Origin: Halosolutus amylolyticus
Lineage (GTDB): Archaea; Halobacteriota; Halobacteria; Halobacteriales; Natrialbaceae
Direction: 5' to 3'
Assembly: GCF_023566055.1 (NCBI RefSeq)
Contig: NZ_JALIQP010000001.1
Location: 248,001 to 312,000 of the forward strand
DNA: 64,000 nucleotides
Below the pieces are notes generated by a model. That model did no database searches. It was not told the origin of the DNA and worked only from the letters and a program-made list of their open reading frames with translations. Shown here piece by piece: positions 1 to 7,603 of this stretch (position 1 is the first letter of the stretch; each line of letters starts with the position of its first letter). Position numbers and translations under genes: made by a program.

Positions 1-1
1 C

Positions 2-1054
2 CGCCTCCGGACGGTCGAGGATCCGGAACTCGGCGACGACATCGTGTCGCTCGGGCTGGTCAACGACGTCACCGTCGACGGCGATCGGGTCGACGTGAAT
101 CTCGCGCTCGGAGCCCCCTACTCCCCGACCGAGACGGGCCTCGCCGGCGAGGTTCGCGAGGTGCTCGCCGAGGAAGGGCTCGAGGTCGACCTCTCCGCGA
201 GCATCCCAGATCGGGACGACCTCGCGAGCGAAGAACAGGTCCTGCCGAACGTCAAGAACGTGATCGCCGTCGCCTCCGGGAAAGGCGGCGTCGGCAAGTC
301 GACCGTCTCGGTGAACCTCGCGGCGGGGCTCTCGCAACTGGGCGCGCGCGTCGGCCTCTTCGACGCCGACGTCTACGGGCCGAACGTCCCGCGGATGGTC
401 GACGCCGACGAACCGCCGATGGCCACCGAGGACGAGACCCTCGTCCCGCCCGAGAAGTACGGCGTGAAGCTGATGAGCATGGCATTCCTCACCGGCGAGG
501 ACGATCCGGTCATCTGGCGCGGCCCGATGGTCCACAAGGTCATCACCCAGTTGACGGAGGACGTCGAGTGGGGGCACCTCGACTACCTCGTGGTCGACCT
601 CCCGCCGGGCACTGGCGACACCCAGCTAACGATGCTCCAGACCATGCCCGTCACCGGCGCGGTGATCGTCACGACACCGCAGGACGTCGCGCTCGACGAC
701 GCCCGGAAGGGCCTGGAGATGTTCGCCAAGCACGACACCGTCGTGCTCGGCATCGCCGAGAACATGTCGACGTTCGCCTGCCCCGACTGCGGCGGCGAGC
801 ACGACATCTTCGGCTCCGGTGGCGGCCGGGAGTTCGCGGACGAACACGAGATGCCGTTCCTCGGTTCGATCCCGCTCGACCCCGCCGTCCGCGAGGGCGG
901 CGACGGCGGAAAGCCGACGGTGCTCGAGGACGAGACGGCCACCGGCGACGCGTTCCGGACGATCACGGAGAACGTCGCCAACAACACCGGGATCGTCCAC
1001 CGACGAAGCGTCTCCCAGACCAGACGCAGCGAAGCCGCCTCGCCCGATCGATGA
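2..1054 (+). CDS. Mrp/NBP35-family P-loop ATPase, Fe-S cluster carrier (5' end cut by window)
   Basis: The reading frame is open to the left edge, so the gene starts outside the window. The N-terminal part resembles the DUF59/MIP18 domain often fused to Mrp. The P-loop reads SGKGGVGKS, the deviant Walker A of the MinD/Mrp family, about 80 residues after codon 44. A CPDC pair lies about residue 245 and suits the bridging Fe-S cluster of NBP35/ApbC proteins. Known members are cytosolic and hand clusters to apoproteins. The stop overlaps the next start as ATGA, so the two genes are probably co-transcribed. Confidence 0.93.
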   Translation, partial: RLRTVEDPELGDDIVSLGLVNDVTVDGDRVDVNLALGAPYSPTETGLAGEVREVLAEEGLEVDLSASIPDRDDLASEEQVLPNVKNVIAVASGKGGVGKSTVSVNLAAGLSQLGARVGLFDADVYGPNVPRMVDADEPPMATEDETLVPPEKYGVKLMSMAFLTGEDDPVIWRGPMVHKVITQLTEDVEWGHLDYLVVDLPPGTGDTQLTMLQTMPVTGAVIVTTPQDVALDDARKGLEMFAKHDTVVLGIAENMSTFACPDCGGEHDIFGSGGGREFADEHEMPFLGSIPLDPAVREGGDGGKPTVLEDETATGDAFRTITENVANNTGIVHRRSVSQTRRSEAASPDR

Positions 1055-1317
1055 CCGCCACGGACGATTCCGATCGGGAGCCTGCGGACGCGAGCGATCG
1101 TGACGCGGCTTTCGATCCGGATCTGGAACGGGTCGAACACCTCCGCGAGATCGCCGACGAGGTCCGCGGGGAGACCAGCGAGAGCAAACAGCTCGCGAAT
1201 ATTCTTTACCGGACGAGCGACCTCTACGATCCCGACGAGGAGACCACGCCGGAGGAGATCGTTCGCAACGTCAAACTCATCCTCGAGGTCAAAGAACGCG
1301 GCGGCCTCGAGCGCTGA
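1051..1317 (+). CDS. Small acidic protein of unknown function (88 aa)
   Basis: The start is the ATG that overlaps the stop codon of the upstream Mrp gene (ATGA), which argues for translational coupling. The N-terminal 25 residues are acidic and probably disordered. The rest is a likely helical domain with regularly spaced charged residues (EHLREIADEVRG, then NILYRTSDLYDP). No catalytic motif, cysteine pair or membrane segment is visible. It looks like a conserved haloarchaeal protein of unknown role. The coupling suggests, but does not show, a link to Fe-S cluster handling. Confidence 0.72.
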   Translation: MTATDDSDREPADASDRDAAFDPDLERVEHLREIADEVRGETSESKQLANILYRTSDLYDPDEETTPEEIVRNVKLILEVKERGGLER

Positions 1318-1329
1318 GCGCTCGTACTG

Positions 1330-1411
1330 ATACGGGTTACTGTACGTCATTTCCGGCGCAACCGCGATCCGGGCGGCGGTTGCGCCGGGAAATCGGTACA
1401 GCAATCCGTAT
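1330..1411. repeat. Dispersed ~82 bp palindromic element, copy A
   Basis: An almost complete palindrome. The outer arms are ATACGGGTTACTGTAC and GTACAGCAATCCGTAT, matching 14 of 16 when folded. The inner stem is CCGGCGCAACCGC with its exact complement and a loop of about 10 bases. Related copies lie at 16109-16189, 32482-32564 and 38071-38152. This copy starts 12 bases after the stop codon of the 88-residue gene. It could serve as a terminator or be a small mobile palindrome; the sequence does not decide. Confidence 0.85.
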
Positions 1412-1767
1412 GACCCGTTTTTCGGCGATCCGTCGACGCCACTCGAAGCGCCAGGCGCGCCGACTCCAGTCCGATCGAACGGAGAGCGAGTCGCGCGGCG
1501 ACTCCGGCACGACGGTCCGACGGTGTGTGAGCGGACCGCGCCGTGTTTTCGCCGACCGGTCGCCGACTCGAACGGCTATCGCGGCGGCCGTTCGCGAACC
1601 TGTGTGGCGAATCGAATCCCGGTTAGGATTGTGCACCTCGAAAAGACATTTGATGGCGTTCAATGTCTTTCAACACCTTGCAAGGGTTTCACTTATCCCT
1701 TCGTGCCCGCTCCGTCCGAACAGGAACGTAGCGAGGTACTCGCCTCGCGCTGTCTCCAACGATATCC
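1412..1767. other. Intergenic stretch without a recognisable gene
   Basis: No reading frame here has convincing composition. Frames that cross it are rich in arginine and serine, as expected for shadows in GC-rich DNA. The last 100 bases are less GC-rich and probably hold the promoter of the gene at 1768; no single TATA box could be chosen with confidence. Confidence 0.5.
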
Positions 1768-2742
1768 ATGACCAACGCAACTACGCCGATCGAAACGACG
1801 TTCGAAATGCAGCGCCAGTCGATCAAACAGAGCCAGCAACTCTTCGAGCAGGGCCTCCAGTTCCAGGAGAACATCGCCGAAACGTTCCTCCAGAACGGGT
1901 TCGCGGCCCAGCGAAGCGCACAGCGCCAGGGGACCGAACTCGCCCGAAAGGTCTTCGACGCGCACCTCGAGGCGGTCGAGTCGGCCCTCGACGAAGATGC
2001 GTACGACGTCCGGTCGACCGTCGACGAACAGTTCGAGGACGGGGCAAAGCAAACCCAGCAACTGATGAACGAGGGGTTCGAGCAGTCCGCCGAACTGTTC
2101 CAGCACCTGCTGCACGCACAGTTCGACGCCCTCGAGTCGGCGCTCGACGGAGACGGGTCCGACGTCCGATCGGCCGTCGACCGGCAGTTCGACGAGTTCG
2201 AACGGGCCCACGAAGAGACCTGGGACGAGTTCGAGACCGGGATGCAGGAAGCGGTCGACGAACTCACCGACCAGCAGAAGGAACTGCTCGCGGAGTCCAC
2301 CGAGTCGCTCCTCGAAGCCCAACAGGAGACCGAACAGCAGACCGTCGACGGCGTCCGGCAGGCCGAGGAGGCCGCCGAAACCGTCCAGCAACAAACCGAA
2401 GAGATGGTCCAGACGACCCAGCAGGGGGCCGAGACGGTCACTGAAACGACCCAGGAAAACGCCCAGGACCTCGTCGGCGAGGCTGCCGAGGCGACCGAAG
2501 ACGTCACAGCCGAGACCACTGACGCGATCGAAACCGCAGCCGAAGGCGGGACCGGAGCCGTCGAAGAAAACCTACAGTCGATCGCGGGCGTCGGCCAGGT
2601 CTACGCGGATCGCCTCGCCGAGGCTGGCATCGAGACGATCGGCGACCTCGCCGACGCGCAGGCGAGCATCGTCGCCGAGGCTGCGGACATCTCGGAAGCG
2701 AACGCCACCCAGTGGATCGACGCGGCGCAGTCTCAGGAGTAA
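1768..2742 (+). CDS. Acidic coiled-coil protein with C-terminal helix-hairpin-helix
   Basis: 324 residues. Residues 1-260 are almost entirely helix-forming and rich in Q, E and A. The C-terminal 55 residues (IAGVGQVYADRLAEAGI, then DLADAQ) form a typical helix-hairpin-helix of the kind that binds DNA non-specifically or mediates contacts. The N-terminal part contains an internal duplication: ESALDEDAYDVRSTVDEQF around residue 72 is echoed as ESALDGDGSDVRSAVDRQF about 50 residues later. The amphipathic helical part is reminiscent of phasin-like granule proteins of haloarchaea, but no phasin signature could be verified. Function unknown. Confidence 0.8.
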   Translation: MTNATTPIETTFEMQRQSIKQSQQLFEQGLQFQENIAETFLQNGFAAQRSAQRQGTELARKVFDAHLEAVESALDEDAYDVRSTVDEQFEDGAKQTQQLMNEGFEQSAELFQHLLHAQFDALESALDGDGSDVRSAVDRQFDEFERAHEETWDEFETGMQEAVDELTDQQKELLAESTESLLEAQQETEQQTVDGVRQAEEAAETVQQQTEEMVQTTQQGAETVTETTQENAQDLVGEAAEATEDVTAETTDAIETAAEGGTGAVEENLQSIAGVGQVYADRLAEAGIETIGDLADAQASIVAEAADISEANATQWIDAAQSQE

Positions 2743-2853
2743 TCGCAGTACGCCGCTGGGATTCTCGAACCCGGTCGTCGGTATTTTTCGTGAGTCGTGA
2801 GAAAATCACCAGTCAGGCGCGTCGCTTTTGAGTCTCTACCTCGAGACTCGACT

Positions 2854-3513
2854 GTGGACGCGAACCAGCAGACGCGGGCGAACCCGTACGGGATGGACGA
2901 GGAGTGCCGAAACTGTCCGGCGCTCTGTGAGACGCGCACGCAGGTGGTTCACGGCTACGGCGACGTCGGCGCGGACTTCCTGTTCGTCGGCGAACGCCCC
3001 ACGGCCCGCGCAGACACGACCGGCGTCCCCTTCCTCCGAGACGCGGACGATGCCGACGGCGGATCCGATCGCGAGGGGACAACGCTCCGCCGGATGCTCG
3101 AACGCCTCGGACTGTGCGACGTCACCTCGCCAGCCGATCGACCCGCCGTCGAGAACGTCTACCTGACGAATCTCACCCGGTGTCGCGATCCCGATCGGCA
3201 CCCGACCGACGAGGAGGTCGCGAACTGCGAGCCGTACCTCAACGCGGAGATCCGCATGATCAACCCGGAGATCCTCGTCCCGGTCGGCGATCGCGCCCTC
3301 GAAGCGATCGGGATCGAGTACACGACGACGCCGGTCGACGACCTCTCCCTGCCGGACGTCCACGCGACGACGATTCGCGGTCGCGGGTTCGAACTCGTTC
3401 CGATGGTCGAACCGCAGGACCAGACCGACACACAGACCCAGGCGTGGCTCGAACACTTCGTCGACCTGATGGCCTCGGATTACCGCCAGACGAAGGGACG
3501 ACGGGAGCGATAG
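2854..3513 (+). CDS. Uracil-DNA glycosylase-like protein, Fe-S family
   Basis: Start chosen at GTG 2854, giving MDANQQTRANPYGMDEEC; an upstream ATG at 2797 would add residues unlike the family. A CxxC pair (C18, C21) and two later cysteines, in TRCRDP and VANCEP, match the four ligands of the [4Fe-4S] cluster of family 4/5 glycosylases. The active-site loop reads GERPTARADTTGVPF, close to the usual GExPG-x-x-E-D-x-x-G-x-PF but without the canonical acidic residue. The family removes uracil from DNA. Because the catalytic loop is altered, activity on uracil is uncertain. Confidence 0.8.
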   Translation: MDANQQTRANPYGMDEECRNCPALCETRTQVVHGYGDVGADFLFVGERPTARADTTGVPFLRDADDADGGSDREGTTLRRMLERLGLCDVTSPADRPAVENVYLTNLTRCRDPDRHPTDEEVANCEPYLNAEIRMINPEILVPVGDRALEAIGIEYTTTPVDDLSLPDVHATTIRGRGFELVPMVEPQDQTDTQTQAWLEHFVDLMASDYRQTKGRRER

Positions 3514-3556
3514 CGCCCGCGGACGATCGGGAAAACGGAGCCGTCGGTCCGATTGC

Positions 3557-3775
3557 CTACCAGTACGGATTCTCGCGCCACCGCTTCGATCGGGCGCCGG
3601 TGGCGGCCAGCGCGCCGACGAAGACGACAGTAACGGCGAGCGTCGCGACCGTCGGCACGAGCCACTCGCCGGGCGAGCCGAGCAGGTAGCTACTGACGAA
3701 TCCGTAGACGCCGACGATCGCGAGGCAGACGACGGTCAGCGTCGCGAGCAGTCCGGAAGTGGTTCGGCGGTCCAT
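3557..3775 (-). CDS. Small two-helix membrane protein
   Basis: 72 residues from the ATG at 3775 (MDRRTTSGLL). Two hydrophobic segments span roughly residues 9-31 and 39-60, separated by a short loop GSPGEW, and a basic tail ARSKRWRENPYW follows. The longer frame upstream to 3895 has a composition unlike a membrane protein and would need an unusual N-terminal extension, so it was not used. No family could be named. The gene converges on the glycosylase gene. Confidence 0.65.
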   Translation of the reverse strand: MDRRTTSGLLATLTVVCLAIVGVYGFVSSYLLGSPGEWLVPTVATLAVTVVFVGALAATGARSKRWRENPYW

Positions 3776-3887
3776 GCCCGCCAGTGGGCACCCCATCATC
3801 ATAATTCGTGCGCTTTCGGCGGGAATCGAACCGGTCGTGCCGTCCGGAAGCGCCGCGTTCAAGGCCTGCGCCGACCGAGAGTGAGGT

Positions 3888-4628
3888 ATGCTCATCGTCG
3901 TCCCGGTCGATCCGCCCCGGGAAGGGCTCGTCCTGTCCGCGCTCGTCGATCGGACGCCGCTTTCGGCGTCGGAGGCAGCCGCCCTCTACGAAGCGGCGGC
4001 GATCGACGTGCTCCGTGCCGCGGCCGCGAGCGGCGGCGAACTGCTGGTCAACTACCGCGACGCTGAGACGCTCCCGGACGAGTACGCCGACGGCGATCCC
4101 GAAGCCGAGAGCCGGGCGCTGGTGGCGTCGGCGCTCGAGGACGCCGACGACGTCCGGTTCGAGCGCCAGGTCGGTTCGACGCGCGCCGCCAGAATCGGGA
4201 ACACGGTCACGCACCTGCTCGACCGCGAGGGGGTAAAGCACGTCGGCATTCTGGAGCCGACCGTCCCGCTCGTCGCCCGCACGGAACTCGACGGGGCGGC
4301 GATGTCGCTCCGTCGCCACGACGTCGTCCTCGGGCCGTCCACCGGCGGGCGGACCTACTTCGCCGGCTTCGCCGAGCCGATCGACTTCACCGACGCCTAC
4401 GATCCGCCCGCGCTGTCGACGCTGTCCGATCGGACCGCCGACGCGGGGCTCGGACTCGGCTTCGCGCCGATGCTGCCGACGATCACGACCGAACCGGGGC
4501 TGGCCGCGACGCTCGCGATGCTCGACGCGCGGGCCCAGGCCGATCGACCGGGCGGCGCGGCCACGGCCGCGGTTCTCGAGGATCTGGGAGTCGTCGTCGA
4601 TAGTGAGGGGGCGATCGATCGGCAGTAG
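3888..4628 (+). CDS. DUF2064/TIGR04282-like nucleotide-sugar transferase-fold protein
   Basis: 246 residues. The N-terminus (MLIVVPVDPPREGL, then ASEAAALYEAAAIDVLRAA) and the block DVVLGPSTGGRTYFAGF resemble the CofC/TIGR04282 branch of GT-A-fold nucleotidyl or glycosyl transferases. In that branch a similar block is DVVLGPAxDGGYYL. The usual N-terminal KTRL substrate loop is not present, so the activity may differ or be lost. A soluble acidic protein is expected. An alternative is a haloarchaeal paralogue of CofC, the 2-phospholactate guanylyltransferase. The exact reaction cannot be assigned. Confidence 0.68.
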   Translation: MLIVVPVDPPREGLVLSALVDRTPLSASEAAALYEAAAIDVLRAAAASGGELLVNYRDAETLPDEYADGDPEAESRALVASALEDADDVRFERQVGSTRAARIGNTVTHLLDREGVKHVGILEPTVPLVARTELDGAAMSLRRHDVVLGPSTGGRTYFAGFAEPIDFTDAYDPPALSTLSDRTADAGLGLGFAPMLPTITTEPGLAATLAMLDARAQADRPGGAATAAVLEDLGVVVDSEGAIDRQ

Positions 4629-4669
4629 ACCGATAACCATTTTGGACCGCGAGCAGAAGGGAGAGTCGA

Positions 4670-4753
4670 GGTGGGGTGGCAGAGCGGCCTAACGCGCCTG
4701 CCTTGAGAGCAGGTGGCTGTCAAGCCTCATGGGTTCGAATCCCATCCCCACCG
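4670..4753 (+). tRNA. tRNA-Ser (anticodon UGA)
   Basis: The acceptor stem GGTGGGG pairs with CCCCACC and the discriminator is G. The anticodon arm is CCTGC-CTTGAGA-GCAGG with TGA at the centre. A long variable arm is present, as expected for class II tRNA-Ser. The T arm is ATGGG-TTCGAAT-CCCAT. CCA is not encoded and there is no intron. Confidence 0.95.
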
Positions 4754-4887
4754 TTTTCCCGCGAACAACTGCGACGAGCGTAGCGAGGAGCACGTGAGCG
4801 GAAAACGACACGTTGGGATTCGAACTAGACCAGTCGCGCGCAGCGGAGCGAGCACGTCTGGGCGTGGTTCGAATCCCATCCCCACCG
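4754..4887 (+). repeat. tRNA-Ser 3'-end echo unit (134 bp)
   Basis: The unit begins right after the tRNA and ends with a second copy of its last 22 bases at 4866-4887. In between are an inverted repeat (TTTTCC near 4754, GGAAAA near 4800), an inverted copy of the T arm (TGGGATTCGAAC at 4814-4825), and a block with CCAG and CTGG arms enclosing CAGCGGAGCGAGCA. The same order of parts follows tRNA-Thr and tRNA-Lys in this window. No gene is present. Confidence 0.85.
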
Positions 4888-5382
4888 TTTTCGTCCAGCG
4901 GATCATCGATGAACTGGGACTCCCCCGATCGAGAACGAAAGGTCCGTATTCTGTCGGGGCACTCTTTCTGTATAGCGGAAAGATTCATATACCAACATAT
5001 CTAATTATTGTGTAGTGGCTGACAGCCAACAGTTGTCGTCAGTCATGGGCCGCCGTCAATCGGCCCCAAAGTCAGGGACCCATGAACGCCGAACAGGACA
5101 GTTCGGCCTAATGTGGAAAATCCACTGACAAGTTCCACGCACACACGCGGAACAGTTGATATCCCATCTCCACCGTTTCTGTCACAACGACTGCGTGAGT
5201 CCCAACGAGGTCGTACGAGACAACAGTCGGTCTCTTGCCGTCGTGAGTTCGCACACTGGACATACCGACGACGCATACCCAGAACTACCAGTATCTACAG
5301 GAGGTGTGAATAGTTCGAGTACTACCATCGGACGGGTAGTTCGTCCGATCGATATGCGACGAAAAAGCGGGTTCGACGATCG
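4888..5382. other. Non-coding region with a degraded third tRNA-Ser echo
   Basis: Bases 5161-5175 read ATCCCATCTCCACCG, followed by TTTCTGTCACAACGACTGCG. This corresponds to the end of tRNA-Ser plus the first part of the downstream unit, with several substitutions. After 4887 the hairpin start TTTTCGT and its partner ACGAAA near 4935 are kept. No reading frame looks like a gene. An A/T-rich patch lies at about 4975-5015. Confidence 0.6.
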
Positions 5383-6426
5383 CTACTCGTAGGACAGTTC
5401 GAGATCGCGAGCGCGCTCGAGCAGGTCCGCGTCGTAGTACTCCTCGGTCTGTTCCGGCCGGGTATCGTCGATCGCCCGGACCTGCTGGACCGTGTTGCGG
5501 AAGACCTTGAAGGTTGCCTCGTCGACCATCTGGCCGTCCAGCGTGACCGCGCCGGTGCCCTCCGCTTTGGCCTCGTTGAAGCGTTCGATCTTGCTCACGT
5601 CGCGTTCGAGTTCCTCCTGGTTCGGCATGTGGATCGTGTTGGCCTGGATCGTCTGCTTGGGGTACAGCGACCACGAGCCGTCGAGTCCGAGGTGGGCCTC
5701 GTGTTCGACCTGGTCCGCGTAGGCGTCGGCGTTGTAGTAGGTCAGGCCGGCGCGTTCCTTGAACAGGTCGTCGAACGGACCGCCGATCGCGAGCAGGTCC
5801 CCGGCGCTGGCCTCGTTCGAGAGTTCCTCGAGGAGGGCGTCCCAGCGCGGGCGACCGTCGCCGAGGTCGCGCGCGCCGAGTTCGGCAGCGTAGTCGACGG
5901 GGCCGAAGACGAGCGCGGTGAGCCGAGACTCCTCGCCGAACTTGGAGATCTCGTGGAGATCCGAGCGCGCACGACCGGTCTCGACGATGATCGAGAGCTT
6001 GATCGAGCCGTCGGCGTACCCGTGTTCGGCCTCGGCCTCGGCGACGGCTTCGGCGGCGCGTTTGACGTCCCCGATACGGCCGACCTTCGGGACGACGACG
6101 CCGTTGATCTCGTCGCCGATCTCGGCGACGAGTCGGTCGATCTGCTCGCGGCCGCGATCGCGGAATGACTCGTCCTCGTAGCTCCACTCGACGCGGGGCC
6201 AGATCTCGCCGGGGAAGTCGTACTCGGGGACGAGTTCGATCGTGTTCTCGAGCCCCTCGGCTTTCATGTTCGGCGCGGTGCCGTCCTCCATGTCGGGGAC
6301 GAGCCAGTCGGGGGCCTGAAAGCCCTCGGCCTCGAGGCCGGAGCGGAGGTACTTCGCCGAGTCGTCTTTCGGAACGGCGGCCGGTGCGGTCTGGAAGGTT
6401 CGGCAGAGTCGGATGTCCTTGGTCAT
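5383..6426 (-). CDS. HpcH/HpaI-family lyase, beta-methylmalyl-CoA / malyl-CoA lyase of the methylaspartate cycle
   Basis: 347 residues. The protein has the HpcH/CitE fold. WLVPDMEDGTAP carries the conserved acidic residue after beta-2, and GVVVPKVGRIGDVKRA and LSIIVETGRARSDL correspond to barrel strands with the metal-binding glutamate. In haloarchaea this CitE-like enzyme cleaves methylmalyl-CoA to glyoxylate and propionyl-CoA. It lies last in a minus-strand run of methylaspartate-cycle genes, 64 bases after the hydratase gene, which supports the assignment over a plain citrate lyase beta subunit. Confidence 0.88.
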   Translation of the reverse strand: MTKDIRLCRTFQTAPAAVPKDDSAKYLRSGLEAEGFQAPDWLVPDMEDGTAPNMKAEGLENTIELVPEYDFPGEIWPRVEWSYEDESFRDRGREQIDRLVAEIGDEINGVVVPKVGRIGDVKRAAEAVAEAEAEHGYADGSIKLSIIVETGRARSDLHEISKFGEESRLTALVFGPVDYAAELGARDLGDGRPRWDALLEELSNEASAGDLLAIGGPFDDLFKERAGLTYYNADAYADQVEHEAHLGLDGSWSLYPKQTIQANTIHMPNQEELERDVSKIERFNEAKAEGTGAVTLDGQMVDEATFKVFRNTVQQVRAIDDTRPEQTEEYYDADLLERARDLELSYE

Positions 6427-6490
6427 GTCTGGATTGTCTGGATTGTCTGGATCTGTAGTTATCGGCAGTCAATTATAACGTTCGATCGTG

Positions 6491-7603
6491 TTAGTTAGAA
6501 CGCTTTCGAATCTCCGCGGTTCGTGTCCCCGAGTAGACGGGTTCGTCGTTCTGGTTGAACGCGATGTGTTCGAAGGTGACGGTGCCCGCCTCGTCGCTCG
6601 AGGCGTCGTTCTCGGACGACGTCCGAGAGCCAGTCGAGGTTTCCTCGACGCTGTCCTCGGTTTCGAGCACGCGGGTGAACGCGTAGACGGTGTCGCCGGC
6701 CGCGACGAACGTGTGGAACCCCTCGTCGTCGAAGCCGACCTCGCGCCACGTCCGCTCGTCCGATCGGGCGTGGCCGAGCGCGGTCGATCGGGTGACGTCG
6801 CCGTAGGTGACGATGTCGCCCGACGGCGAGTCGCTCATGACGTCGACGTTGTGGTGCTGTTTGGCCGTATTGAGCGTCGCAAGCGGCAGGGAGGCGACTG
6901 TCACGTCGTCCTGCGTTCGCCCCCGTTCGTGGCGGTACGCGACGGCGGCGTCGCGCTCCTCGGCTTCGTCGAGCGCGGCCGCAAAGTCCTCGAAGTAGCC
7001 GCCTTCGGGGGTGACGAACTCCTCGGGGAGGTCGGGACCGTCGTCGCCGTCCTCTTCCGCGGCCGCAGCGCCGCCCCCGTCCGTCGCGACCGGTTCGCGT
7101 CGGGGGATCATGTTCGTCCGCTCGTAGGAACAGAGCACCTCGCCGGTTTCGGCGTCCCTGCCGCGGGTGCGCCAGGAGACGATGCCGTACTCGGGCCGGG
7201 AACTCGAGGTGGCCGTGTTCACGACCTCGCTCTCGACGTGGAGTTCGGTGCCCGCGTAGACCGGCGTGCCGGGGAACCGGACGTCGGTGCGGCCGAGGAA
7301 GTAACCGCCCTTCTCGCTCAGGTCCTCGACGGTGATCCCCAGCGTCGCGGCGGTGAGGTAGTCGGGATGGATCGGCGGTTCGTCGAAGCCGCGGTCCTCG
7401 GCGGCGTCGGATCGCCAGTAGGCCGGGTCGTGGTTCAGGGTCTGGCTCATCCAGGACTCGTTGCCCCAGCGGGTGAGCGTGAGGCCGGGGCCGTGCTCGA
7501 TGACGTCCCCCTCCTCGAAGTCCTCGAAGCAGTTGCCCTTCTCCCTCGTCTCGGCCTGTTCGAGCGCCTGTGCGAACGTGTCGGGATCTGTCCAATCAGT
7601 CAT
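6491..7603 (-). CDS. mch: Mesaconyl-CoA hydratase, MaoC-like double hot-dog protein
   Basis: 370 residues, about twice the length of a single MaoC domain, consistent with two fused hot-dog domains. The N-terminal half contains FEEGDVIEHGPGLTLT and the HPDYLTAATLG region; the C-terminal half carries LATLNTAKQHHN and DIVTYGDVTRS. An acidic low-complexity linker sits around residues 170-190. The enzyme hydrates mesaconyl-CoA to methylmalyl-CoA. The start overlaps the end of the ammonia-lyase gene by 8 bases, typical of a tight operon. A serine- and aspartate-rich insert near residue 320 is probably a surface loop. Confidence 0.87.
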   Translation of the reverse strand: MTDWTDPDTFAQALEQAETREKGNCFEDFEEGDVIEHGPGLTLTRWGNESWMSQTLNHDPAYWRSDAAEDRGFDEPPIHPDYLTAATLGITVEDLSEKGGYFLGRTDVRFPGTPVYAGTELHVESEVVNTATSSSRPEYGIVSWRTRGRDAETGEVLCSYERTNMIPRREPVATDGGGAAAAEEDGDDGPDLPEEFVTPEGGYFEDFAAALDEAEERDAAVAYRHERGRTQDDVTVASLPLATLNTAKQHHNVDVMSDSPSGDIVTYGDVTRSTALGHARSDERTWREVGFDDEGFHTFVAAGDTVYAFTRVLETEDSVEETSTGSRTSSENDASSDEAGTVTFEHIAFNQNDEPVYSGTRTAEIRKRSN

